In this document: one piece after another, positions 1-9,180 of the stretch | Position numbering within the stretch: position 1 is the first letter of the stretch | How the letters are laid out: each line of letters starts with the position of its first letter | From: Azomonas macrocytogenes | Lineage (GTDB): Bacteria; Pseudomonadota; Gammaproteobacteria; Pseudomonadales; Pseudomonadaceae | Direction: 5' to 3' | Assembly (NCBI RefSeq): GCF_014191985.1 | Contig: NZ_JACHXI010000014.1 | Span: 42,524-106,523, forward strand | DNA length: 64,000 nt | The notes under the pieces: generated by a model | Databases searched by the model: none | The model's input: the letters and a program-made list of their open reading frames with translations, nothing else | Told to the model about the DNA's origin: nothing | Made by a program: the position numbers and the translations under genes

Positions 1-229
1 TGCCCAGGTGCTGGAGCACTTCGAAGCCATTGGGTGAGGGCATATCCAGGTCGAGCAGCAGCAGATCCCAGGGATTGTCCTGCAACCAAGCGAGCCCTTG
101 TCTGGAATCGCTGAAGGTCTTGATAGCGTGCAGGCCGAACCCCCTCAGGCTGGATTCGAGCAGGCGCAGGTTCACGATGACATCATCGATCAACACTACC
201 TGCGAATGGCGCAAGGCTTCAGGGAGCAT
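1..229 (-). CDS. Response regulator receiver domain (partial, runs off left edge)
   Basis: The minus strand opens with ATG at 229 and stays open to the window edge (76 codons). The translation begins MLPEALRHSQVVLIDD and continues to LLLLDLDMPSPNGFEVL, which is a CheY-like receiver: an acidic pair (DD, residues 14-15), the phospho-acceptor Asp in the LLLLDLDMP strand, and the PNG turn. The 'NLRLLESSLRGFG' helix is common in receivers joined to HD-GYP or GGDEF outputs, but the output domain lies outside the window, so the function is unknown. A weak purine-rich ribosome site (AGAGGC) lies about 13 bases before the ATG. The gene has no close neighbour within 360 bases upstream. Confidence 0.75.
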   Translation of the reverse strand, partial: MLPEALRHSQVVLIDDVIVNLRLLESSLRGFGLHAIKTFSDSRQGLAWLQDNPWDLLLLDLDMPSPNGFEVLQHLG

Positions 230-594
230 AAGCGGGTTGCCTCTGATGCTGGAAACGGCCAGGCGATGTCGCCAACTGCGCCTGGTGGCGCATGGCAGAG
301 TTCGCACGGCCGACGATCCTGTGAGGTGGTGCTATTGGGTATTAGCCGAAATTGGCGTCTGCCATCTGAAATGTATCGGAAAACCGGATGATTGGTACGA
401 GATCCGGCGATTACCGGCTGCCATTCGCCGGATATTCCGGGTAGGTAGTGGGTCGGTTCGAACGCTGGCAGCGCTCTTGAGCTCGACATTTCATACTGAA
501 ATGAAACGTGTAGAGGTATCGCTGTTTACCCATTCGCTTTGTACAGATGCAAGACACCACCATGTTGCTCCACATGGCGGCGTCCGTTATTTTT
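230..594. other. Intergenic region between the receiver gene and pyruvate carboxylase subunit B
   Basis: There is no convincing gene in this 365-base stretch; short reading frames on both strands have no recognisable product. It must hold the promoter of the leftward receiver gene and the 3' end of the carboxylase transcript. A hairpin at 557-580 is listed separately. Confidence 0.5.
557..580 (-). terminator. Hairpin after the pyruvate carboxylase operon
   Basis: The arms CCACCATGT and ACATGGCGG pair over 9 bases (one wobble) around a 6-base loop, 15 bases beyond the stop codon of the leftward carboxylase gene. No clear T-run follows on the minus strand, so intrinsic termination is only suggested. 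Confidence 0.35.
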
Positions 595-2400
595 TCAAGC
601 CTCGATTTCGATCAGCACTTCACCTGGATTGATCCGATCGCCTTTGGCGACATGGATGGCTTTGATCGTTCCGGTCAATGGCGCCTGTATTTCGGTTTCC
701 ATCTTCATCGCTTCGGTGATCAACAGTGCCTGGCCGGCCTTGACCGTGTCGCCTGGCTTGACCAGCACCTCGACGATATTGCCTGGCATGTTGGTGCTGA
801 CGTCGCCCGGAGCGCTGGACTGGCGACGTTTGCCGTCGCTGCCCGCGATGTAGTTGTTCAAGGGTTCGAACACCACTTCTTCCGGCATGCCGTCGATGGA
901 TAGGTAGAAGTGGCGCTTGCCCTCGCCCTTGATGCCGACTCCGGTGATATCGACCCGGTAGCTTTCGCCGTGTACGTCGATGACGAACTCGGTCGGCACA
1001 CCGGCACCACCAGCAGAGGGGCTGTTGGCATCGGGAATCGGCAGTAGCGCTTCTGGCTGTAGCGTGCCGGCTTCCCGTTCTTCCAGAAACTTGCGGCCGA
1101 TATCCGGGAACATGGCGTAGGTCAGTACATCTTCCTCGGATCTGGCCAGTGCGCTGATTTCGCCACGGAGCTTGTCCAGTTCGGGTTTGAGCAGATCGGC
1201 CGGGCGCACTTCGATCAACTCCTCGCCGCCGATGGCCTGGCGCCGCAGTTTTTCATCGACCTTGCCGGGGGCCTTGCCGTAGCGGCCCTGCAGGTAGAAT
1301 TTCACTTCATTGGTGATGGTCTTGTAGCGCTCGCCCGCCAGCACATTGAAGAACGCCTGGGTGCCGACGATCTGCGACGTTGGCGTGACCAGCGGCGGGA
1401 AGCCCAGGTCTTCACGTACCCGCGGGATTTCCGCCAGCACATCGCTCATCCGCTCCAGTGCGCCCTGTTCTTTCAACTGGTTGGCCAGGTTGGAGATCAT
1501 GCCGCCCGGTACTTGGTTGACTTGCACGCGAGTATCGACGCCCGTGAATTCGCTTTCGAACTGGTGATACTTCTTGCGCACGGCATGGAAGTACAGGCCG
1601 ATTTCCTGCAGCAGGGCCAGGTCCAGGCCGGTATCGAACGGGGTATCGCGTAGCGCGGCGACCATGGATTCGGTACCCGGATGGCTGGTGCCCCAGGCCA
1701 TGGAGGAAATCGCCGTATCGATGCGGTCGGCACCGTTTTCGATGGCTTTGAGCTGGCACATGGTGGCGACGCCGGCAGTGTCGTGGGCGTGAATCGCCAC
1801 CTCCAGCGGTAGCGCGTCTTTCAAGGCCTTGACCAGCTCACCGGTAGCGTAGGGGGTAAGCAGACCGGCCATATCCTTGATCGCCAGCGAGTCGATCCCC
1901 ATGGCGGCCATTGTCTTGGCTTGTTCGACAAAGGCTCCGATAGTGTGTACAGGGCTGGTGGTATAGCAGAGGGTGCCCTGGGCGTGCTTGCCGCTTTTCT
2001 TGACGGCCCTGATGGCGGTTTCCAGGTTACGCACATCATTCATCGCATCGAAGATACGGAATACATCGATGCCGTTTTCGGCGGATCTGGCGATGAATGC
2101 TTCGACCACATCATCGCTGTAGTGGCGATAACCGAGCAGGTTCTGGCCGCGCACCAGCATTTGCAGGCGTGTATTGGGCAGGGCCTTGCGCAGTGCCCGC
2201 AGGCGCTCCCACGGATCTTCCTTGAGAAAGCGCACGCAGGCATCGAAAGTGGCACCGCCCCAGACTTCCAGCGACCAATAGCCGACTCTGTCGAGTTTGG
2301 CGCAGATCGGTAGCATGTCCTCGGTGCGCATGCGGGTGGCTAGCAGCGACTGATGCGCGTCGCGCAGGATGGTATCGGTGACTTGGATTTTTTTGCTCAT
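595..2400 (-). CDS. pycB: Pyruvate carboxylase subunit B (oxaloacetate decarboxylase alpha-type)
   Basis: The 601-residue protein carries the carboxyltransferase and biotin-carrier functions. It starts with the HMGL-like TIM-barrel signature TDTILRDAHQSL (residues 8-19), followed by the conserved carboxylase domain and an Ala/Pro/Gly linker. It ends in a biotinyl domain with the EAMKMETEI motif; the biotin lysine is about residue 566. This family is often annotated as the alpha subunit of Na+-pumping oxaloacetate decarboxylase (oadA). No membrane beta or gamma subunit is nearby and a biotin carboxylase gene lies 60 bases upstream on the same strand, so the two-subunit pyruvate carboxylase of pseudomonads (pyruvate + bicarbonate + ATP to oxaloacetate) is the better call. 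Likely co-transcribed with pycA. Confidence 0.93.
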   Translation of the reverse strand: MSKKIQVTDTILRDAHQSLLATRMRTEDMLPICAKLDRVGYWSLEVWGGATFDACVRFLKEDPWERLRALRKALPNTRLQMLVRGQNLLGYRHYSDDVVEAFIARSAENGIDVFRIFDAMNDVRNLETAIRAVKKSGKHAQGTLCYTTSPVHTIGAFVEQAKTMAAMGIDSLAIKDMAGLLTPYATGELVKALKDALPLEVAIHAHDTAGVATMCQLKAIENGADRIDTAISSMAWGTSHPGTESMVAALRDTPFDTGLDLALLQEIGLYFHAVRKKYHQFESEFTGVDTRVQVNQVPGGMISNLANQLKEQGALERMSDVLAEIPRVREDLGFPPLVTPTSQIVGTQAFFNVLAGERYKTITNEVKFYLQGRYGKAPGKVDEKLRRQAIGGEELIEVRPADLLKPELDKLRGEISALARSEEDVLTYAMFPDIGRKFLEEREAGTLQPEALLPIPDANSPSAGGAGVPTEFVIDVHGESYRVDITGVGIKGEGKRHFYLSIDGMPEEVVFEPLNNYIAGSDGKRRQSSAPGDVSTNMPGNIVEVLVKPGDTVKAGQALLITEAMKMETEIQAPLTGTIKAIHVAKGDRINPGEVLIEIEA

Positions 2401-2460
2401 TTCTCAGAATCCTTGTTGCGCTGGATGCCGCAGGCAAAAGCGCTTCACTTTCCAGCTTTC

Positions 2461-3876
2461 TTATAAACCTGCATGGGCTGCAATCGCCGTGGATATCGCC
2501 AGGGCCAGCTCGCCCGGCTTGCGCTTGATCGAGTAGTCCAGCAGTTGCGGATGACTGTCGACGAAACTGGTGTTGAACTGGCCGCTGCGAAACTCCGGGT
2601 TGGCGAGGATTTGCTGGTAATAGGTCGCCGTGGTCTTCACGCCTTGTACGTGCATGTCATCCAGTGCTCGCAGGCCGCGCGCCAGCGCCTCTTCCCAGGT
2701 CAATGCCCAGACGATCAGCTTCAGGCACATGGAGTCGTAGAATGGCGGAATGGTGTAGCCGGTATAGATCGCTGTGTCAGTGCGCACGCCAGGGCCGCCG
2801 GGAGCGTAGTAGCGAGTGATCTTGCCGAAGCTGGGCAGGAAATTATTGCGCGGGTCTTCTGCATTGATGCGAAATTGCAGGGCGAAACCACGGTATTGGA
2901 TGTCTTCCTGCTTGACTGACAGCGGCAGGCCGGAAGCGATGCGAATCTGCTCGCGAACGATGTCGATGCCGGTGATTTCCTCGGTGATGGTGTGCTCTAC
3001 CTGCACTCGCGTATTCATTTCCATGAAGTACACATGCTCGTCAGTGAGCAAAAACTCCACGGTGCCGGCATTCTCGTAGCCCACTGCCTGCGCCGCACGC
3101 ACCGCCAGATCGCCGATGTAGGCGCGTTGTTCCGGGGTGAGTTGCGGACTGGGCGCAATCTCGATGAGCTTCTGGTTGCGCCGCTGGATCGAGCAATCGC
3201 GCTCGAACAGATGCACTGTGTTACCGAAGCTGTCGGCCAGTATCTGAGCTTCGATGTGCTTCGGATTGACGATGCACTTTTCGAGGAAGACCTGCGCATT
3301 GCCGAAGGCCTTGGTCGCTTCGGAAATCACCCGCGGATAGGCTTGTTGCAGTTCTTCCTGCGAATCGCAGCGGCGAATACCGCGCCCGCCACCGCCGGAA
3401 GTGGCCTTGAGCATCACCGGGTAGCCGATGCGTTCGGCTTCGCGCAGCGCTTCGGCCAGATCGGCGACGTTGCCTTCGGTGCCGGGCGTACACGGCACGT
3501 CAGCCGCGATCATGCTGCGCCTTGCCTCGGTCTTGTCGCCCATGCGGCGAATGACTTCGGCCGAAGGACCGATGAACTTGACTCCACGCTCGGCGCAGAT
3601 CTCCGCCAGTTCGGCGTTTTCCGAAAGAAACCCATAGCCGGGATGCAGGGCGTCGCAGCCGGTTTCCACTGCCAGGTTGACCAGCTTGCGCGGGTTCAGA
3701 TAGCCGGCCAGCGGGTCTTCGCCGATGAAATGTGCTTCGTCGGCACGTTTGACGTGCAAGGCATGGCGGTCGGCTTCGGAATAGACCGCTACCGAACGGA
3801 TATTCATTTCCGCGCAAGCACGCACGATCCGTACGGCAATCTCACCGCGGTTGGCGATCAGGATTTTCTTGATCAC
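2461..3876 (-). CDS. pycA: Pyruvate carboxylase subunit A (biotin carboxylase)
   Basis: The 471-residue protein is a biotin carboxylase of the ATP-grasp superfamily: N-terminal MIKKILIANRGEIAVRI, the glycine-rich ATP loop GGGGRGIR near residue 163, and the MEMNTRVQVEHTITE catalytic segment. It carboxylates the biotin on the PycB carrier domain. It resembles AccC, but its place directly upstream of pycB and opposite a LysR gene matches the Pseudomonas pycAB locus. The divergent LysR gene starts 191 bases away, and the shared spacer is probably where it acts. Confidence 0.93.
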   Translation of the reverse strand: MIKKILIANRGEIAVRIVRACAEMNIRSVAVYSEADRHALHVKRADEAHFIGEDPLAGYLNPRKLVNLAVETGCDALHPGYGFLSENAELAEICAERGVKFIGPSAEVIRRMGDKTEARRSMIAADVPCTPGTEGNVADLAEALREAERIGYPVMLKATSGGGGRGIRRCDSQEELQQAYPRVISEATKAFGNAQVFLEKCIVNPKHIEAQILADSFGNTVHLFERDCSIQRRNQKLIEIAPSPQLTPEQRAYIGDLAVRAAQAVGYENAGTVEFLLTDEHVYFMEMNTRVQVEHTITEEITGIDIVREQIRIASGLPLSVKQEDIQYRGFALQFRINAEDPRNNFLPSFGKITRYYAPGGPGVRTDTAIYTGYTIPPFYDSMCLKLIVWALTWEEALARGLRALDDMHVQGVKTTATYYQQILANPEFRSGQFNTSFVDSHPQLLDYSIKRKPGELALAISTAIAAHAGL

Positions 3877-3981
3877 GAGTCTCAGCCCTCGCTCAAGTGA
3901 ACAGATGACCGGCAGATACCGGCCTGGATATGACCGCCGGGTGTCCGGCAGTCAGGCGCTCACCCTACGCTGGAGGTGGAA

Positions 3982-4000
3982 ATTATCTCTAATTAATAAT
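3982..4000. promoter_or_regulatory. Candidate LysR-type operator between pycA and its regulator
   Basis: In an AT-rich patch of the divergent spacer, ATTAT (3982-3986) and ATAAT (3996-4000) form a dyad with a 9-base centre. LysR proteins usually bind AT-rich interrupted dyads in such spacers. The match is short, so this is a suggestion only. Confidence 0.35.
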
Positions 4001-4067
4001 TGTTGGGTAATATATTTGCAAAACCTTATAGCTGTCTTTTTGGTCAGAAATACACAGGGAGAATTAC

Positions 4068-5030
4068 TTGCGTAAATCATTGATGCGAATGACATTACGC
4101 CAGATGCAGGTATTTCGTGCGGTATGCGATAGCCGTTCCTATAGTCGGGCCGCGGAAGAGATGGCGTTGACCCAGCCGGCGGTCAGCCTGCAGATCCGCC
4201 AGCTTGAGGCGCTGGTCGGTCAGCCGCTGTTCGAATATATTGGCAAGACGCTTTACCTGACCGAGGCCGCCGAGGCGCTGATGCGTGCCAGCCGGGATAT
4301 TTTTGGCCGGCTGGAGAGCTTGGATATGCAGCTTTCCGATTTACAAGGGTCACTGCAGGGGCAACTGAATCTGGCAATCGAGTCAAGTGCCAAATATTTC
4401 ACGCCACACCTGTTCGCGGCTTTTCGCCAGAGGTATCCCGACGTCAGTCTGCAATTGGTAGTGGTCAACCATGGCCTGGCACTCAAGCGCCTTGGCGCCA
4501 GTCGTGACGATCTGTTGATCATGTCCATGCTGCCGGCGGATATGGCGCTGGAATTTTTGCCATTTCTGAATAATCCGATCGTTGCGGTCGCGCCGCCGGA
4601 ACACCCCTTGTTCGATAAGGGGTTGCTTGCCCTGGAGGATCTTTGCGCGTGGCCGCTATTGGTTCGCGAGTCCGGTTCCGGTACGCGCAAGGCTTGCGAG
4701 GAGTTCTGCCACCAGAAGCGTGCGCATTTTTCCCGGATATTGGAAATCGGCTCGGCAGAAGCACAGTGCGAGGCGGTCATTGCCGGGCTCGGCCTGGCGC
4801 TGATGCCGCGCCATGCGGTCTATCGCGAACTGGAAAGCGGAGCGCTGGTGGAGTTGCCGGTGGCCGAGCTGCCCTTGATGCGCAGCTGGTGTGTGGTGCA
4901 TGCGCGTGGTAAACGCCTGAGTCCGGTAGCCCAAGCGTTTTTTGATTTTATCCGCGAGCAGCGTGGGTCGATCAACGCATTGGCTGCACGCTTCGCAAAA
5001 GCGCCGCCCGTCCAGCCAGTAGGCCATTGA
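4068..5030 (+). CDS. pycR: LysR-family regulator (PycR-like)
   Basis: The 320-residue protein has an N-terminal winged helix (TLRQMQVFRAVCDSRSYSRAAEE, then TQPAVSLQIRQLEALVGQPLF) and a C-terminal type-2 periplasmic-binding-like effector domain. The translation opens at TTG 4068, preceded by AGGGAG at 7 bases; ATG codons at 4083 and 4089 are alternatives. The longer N-terminus (RKSLMRMTLRQ) is the form I recall in Pseudomonas relatives. It is divergent from pycA-pycB, as PycR is in P. aeruginosa, so regulation of the carboxylase is a reasonable inference. Its 3' end overlaps the convergent small gene by 59 bases. Confidence 0.88.
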   Translation: MRKSLMRMTLRQMQVFRAVCDSRSYSRAAEEMALTQPAVSLQIRQLEALVGQPLFEYIGKTLYLTEAAEALMRASRDIFGRLESLDMQLSDLQGSLQGQLNLAIESSAKYFTPHLFAAFRQRYPDVSLQLVVVNHGLALKRLGASRDDLLIMSMLPADMALEFLPFLNNPIVAVAPPEHPLFDKGLLALEDLCAWPLLVRESGSGTRKACEEFCHQKRAHFSRILEIGSAEAQCEAVIAGLGLALMPRHAVYRELESGALVELPVAELPLMRSWCVVHARGKRLSPVAQAFFDFIREQRGSINALAARFAKAPPVQPVGH

Positions 5031-5187
5031 TTTCGCCCAGTTCAGGGTAGTCCACCAGTTGTTCCTGCAGGCGGAGCGACTCTTCGTAGTGCTCGATGGC
5101 TCGACGGAAACGCATGCGTCGCTCATCCTGCAGTTTGCGGCGGGCCTTGGCGTCGAGGATGCGGGGTGCTTCAACATATAGGGACAT
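4972..5187 (-). CDS. Conserved small charged protein, unknown function
   Basis: A 71-residue reading frame, MSLYVEAPRILDAKARRKLQ onward, rich in Arg/Glu and predicted helical (RRAIEHYEESLRLQEQLVDYPE). ATG 5187 is chosen because GGGAG stands 8 bases upstream; an in-frame upstream ATG at 5229 has no such site. The 3' end overlaps the LysR gene tail-to-tail by 59 bases. I recall similar small proteins at this locus in pseudomonads, but no function. There is no signal peptide or membrane segment. Confidence 0.6.
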   Translation of the reverse strand: MSLYVEAPRILDAKARRKLQDERRMRFRRAIEHYEESLRLQEQLVDYPELGEINGLLAGRAALLRSVQPMR

Positions 5188-5298
5188 GCGGATCTCCCGG
5201 AACGAGAACGAGTTGGCAGGTGCCAGCATCGAACCTGGAGATTAAGATCTGACGACAGCGCCGTGACAGGCCGGTGATTCCTGTTGGCTTGAAGGGGG

Positions 5299-6180
5299 TC
5301 AGCTGCGGTTGTTGTCCGGCGTGGTGTTCTTCAGGGTTTTGGGTGACAGGCGCAGGCTGCGCAGGCTGCGCTTGACGCTTTTGAGGTGATTGACCAGGTC
5401 TGGTCCGCGCGCCATGGCCACACCCATGGCCAGTACGTCGATCACGACCAGGTGGGCGATGCGCGAAGTCAGTGGCGTATAGATCTCGGTATCTTCGTGT
5501 ACGTCGATGGCCAGGTTGACCTGCGCCAGATCGGCCAGGGGGGTCTGGCTTGGGCAGAGCGCGATCAGGGTGGCACCAGACTCGCGGACCACATTGGCGG
5601 TGATCAGCAAGTCCTTGGAGCGGCCGGATTGGGAAATGCAGATCGCCACGTCCTGAGGTTTCAGCGTGACGGCCGACATTGCCTGCATGTGCGGGTCGGA
5701 ATAGGCAGCGGCATTGAGCAGCAGGCGGAAGAACTTGTGCTGCGCATCGGCCGCCACTACGCCGGAAGCGCCAAAACCGTAGAATTCCACGCGCTCGGCT
5801 CGGGCAATGGTATCGATGGCCTTCTGCAACGCCGTGGGATCAAGTTTTTCCCGCACTTCTATCAGGGTGTGCAAGGTGGTGTCGAAAATCTTCTGGCTGA
5901 TATCCAGCACCGAATCCTCTTCACCGATGGAGAATTGGCCGAAACTGGCGCCGGCGGCCAGGCTCTGGGCCAGCTTCAGCTTGAGATCCTGGAAGCCGAT
6001 GCAGCCGATGGCACGGCAGAAGCGTATGATGGTCGGCTCGCTGATTCCGACCACATGGGCCAGCTCGGCCATCGAACTGTGCATCACCGAGGCCGGGTCC
6101 AGCAAGACATAGTCGGCCACTTTAAGTTCGGATTTGCGCAGTATGTTTCTCGATTGGGCGATATGTTGCAGCAGATTCAC
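5299..6180 (-). CDS. RpiR/HexR-family sugar-phosphate-sensing regulator
   Basis: The 293-residue protein has an N-terminal RpiR helix-turn-helix (MAELAHVVGISEPTIIRFCRAIG, about residues 38-60) and a C-terminal SIS sugar-phosphate-binding domain (FYGFGASGVVAADAQHKF and ICISQSGRSKD). The SIS domain in this family senses Entner-Doudoroff/pentose phosphate intermediates. It is related to HexR but differs enough to be a paralogue. It is divergent from a G6PDH gene, and a perfect HexR-like palindrome lies in the shared spacer, so it very likely controls zwf and perhaps itself. Confidence 0.88.
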   Translation of the reverse strand: MNLLQHIAQSRNILRKSELKVADYVLLDPASVMHSSMAELAHVVGISEPTIIRFCRAIGCIGFQDLKLKLAQSLAAGASFGQFSIGEEDSVLDISQKIFDTTLHTLIEVREKLDPTALQKAIDTIARAERVEFYGFGASGVVAADAQHKFFRLLLNAAAYSDPHMQAMSAVTLKPQDVAICISQSGRSKDLLITANVVRESGATLIALCPSQTPLADLAQVNLAIDVHEDTEIYTPLTSRIAHLVVIDVLAMGVAMARGPDLVNHLKSVKRSLRSLRLSPKTLKNTTPDNNRS

Positions 6181-6244
6181 GGTCGGGGCTCGCTATGGGC
6201 GGGGACGGCTTGACGAAACGGCTGTCCAATGGATCGTAAGCGTT

Positions 6245-6259
6245 TGTAGTTATACTACA
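6245..6259. promoter_or_regulatory. HexR/RpiR-type operator in the rpiR-zwf spacer
   Basis: TGTAGTTATACTACA is a perfect 6+3+6 inverted repeat in the divergent spacer, 42 bases before the zwf start and 65 bases from the rpiR start. It has the length and TGTA…TACA ends of the known HexR box. The adjacent RpiR-family gene is the natural binding partner. Confidence 0.75.
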
Positions 6260-6300
6260 TGAAGCGCAGTTGCGCCCAGTCAACTTCGAGGAGGACTCCA

Positions 6301-7746
<1,446 letters not shown>

Positions 7747-7759
7747 GCTGGAAAATACT

Positions 7760-7781
7760 GACCGGAACAGCTGTTCCGGTC
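7760..7781. terminator. 22-base perfect palindrome between convergent zwf and ctpA
   Basis: Two 11-base arms (GACCGGAACAG / CTGTTCCGGTC) abut exactly, 14 bases after the zwf stop. As RNA it folds into a strong stem on either strand. No T-run follows, so it may be a bidirectional 3'-end hairpin or a dyad protein site. Confidence 0.5.
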
Positions 7782-7838
7782 CGCATGAACGCCGAGTGTT
7801 GTCCAGGAAGCGAGCGCTTGCGCATCCTGGATTTTCCA

Positions 7839-9152
7839 TTAATCGCGGCGAGTGAAGCTCAGGCCTTTGAGCAGGTTGAGGGCCTGACCGAGCTGGTAGT
7901 CGTCGTCCTGCGGACGTGTCGAATCGCTTGCCGCCTGGATGTTGCTGGGCCGCTCCGTGCCGCCGTTGCCGTTGCCCAGGTGACCGAGCAGATCGGCTTC
8001 CCGGACGGTTTCGTTGCTGGTGTCGCGGGTCAGTCTGGCCCGCGACACTTCGATATCCGGTTCGATGCCCTGGGCCTGGATGGAGCGCCCCTTGGGGGTG
8101 AAGTAGAGCGCTGTGGTCAGTTTCAGCGCGCGGTCGTTGTTCAGCGGCAGGATCGTCTGGACCGAACCCTTGCCAAAGCTTTCGGTACCCATGATCACGC
8201 CGCGCTTCTGATCCTGCAGCGCTCCGGCGACGATTTCCGCTGCCGAGGCGCTGCCGCTGTTGATGAGGACGACCAGCGGAACCCGCTCGCTGGCGTCGGC
8301 CGCATCGGCGGAAAAGCTCAGTTCGGAGTTGGCGATCCGGCCCTTGGTATAGACGATCAGGCCACTGGTCAGGAAATGGTCAGCGACCTCGACCGCCGAT
8401 TGCAGCACGCCACCTGGATTGTTGCGCAGATCCAGCACCAGTCCTTCCAGCTTCTTGCCCTTGTTGTCTTTCTTCATGCGAGCCAGCGCCTTGCTGACCT
8501 CTTCGCCGGTATTCATCTGGAACTGAGTGACGCGCAAGTAGCCGTAGCCTGGCTCAAGTAGCTGGGATTTGACGCTCTTGACCTTGATCACGGCGCGCTT
8601 GAGCTTCAAGTCGAATGGCTGGCGGCCCTCGCGAACCAGGGTCAGGGTAATGGGGCTGCCGGATTTACCGCGCATCCTTTCTATCGCTTCGTTCAGCGAA
8701 ATACCCTTGGTGGGGTGGCCATCGATCTTGACGATCAAATCGCCCGCCTCGATACCGGCTTTCGACGCCGGCGTGTCGTCGATGGGCGAGACGACCTTGA
8801 TGAAGCTGTCTTCGATGCCTACTTCGATGCCCAGTCCGCCGAATTCGCCACTGGTGGTTTCCTGCAAGTCGCTGAAAGCCTGGGGTTCGAGATAGGCCGA
8901 GTGCGGATCGAGATTGCTGAGCATGCCCTTGATGGCGTTTTCCAGCAGGGTTTTATCGTCGATGGGTTCCACATAGGCGGATTTGATTCGGTCCAGTACT
9001 TCGACGAAGGTACGCAACTCGTCCAGGGGCAGCGGCGCCTTCTGGGAGGCTGTGGTGGTTTCGGTTGCCGGTTGCTGAGCCCAGGCACTACCGCCCAGGA
9101 GCATGGACAGGGCAAGAATCGGGAAACAGGCGAGATGGCGCGGGTGCAGCAT
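7839..9152 (-). CDS. ctpA: S41-family C-terminal processing peptidase
   Basis: A 437-residue periplasmic serine protease. It has a signal peptide (MLHPRHLACFPILALSMLLGGSAWAQ, split here only for description), a PDZ domain at about 90-170, and the S41 core with nucleophile Ser in INSGSASAAEI (about residue 303) and general-base Lys in ESFGKGSVQT (about 328). In P. aeruginosa CtpA degrades peptidoglycan cross-link hydrolases with partner LbcA. The start ATG 9152 has TTGGAG upstream; the frame is open further but without a signal-like N-terminus. It follows envC by 28 bases, so the two are likely one transcript. Confidence 0.92.
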   Translation of the reverse strand: MLHPRHLACFPILALSMLLGGSAWAQQPATETTTASQKAPLPLDELRTFVEVLDRIKSAYVEPIDDKTLLENAIKGMLSNLDPHSAYLEPQAFSDLQETTSGEFGGLGIEVGIEDSFIKVVSPIDDTPASKAGIEAGDLIVKIDGHPTKGISLNEAIERMRGKSGSPITLTLVREGRQPFDLKLKRAVIKVKSVKSQLLEPGYGYLRVTQFQMNTGEEVSKALARMKKDNKGKKLEGLVLDLRNNPGGVLQSAVEVADHFLTSGLIVYTKGRIANSELSFSADAADASERVPLVVLINSGSASAAEIVAGALQDQKRGVIMGTESFGKGSVQTILPLNNDRALKLTTALYFTPKGRSIQAQGIEPDIEVSRARLTRDTSNETVREADLLGHLGNGNGGTERPSNIQAASDSTRPQDDDYQLGQALNLLKGLSFTRRD

Positions 9153-9180
9153 GTCTGACTCCAAGTATGAAGAGGGTGCG

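Noticed and set aside
30..632. A 200-codon frame on the plus strand across the left end
   Set aside because: It runs antisense to the receiver gene for its first part and has no recognisable protein sequence.
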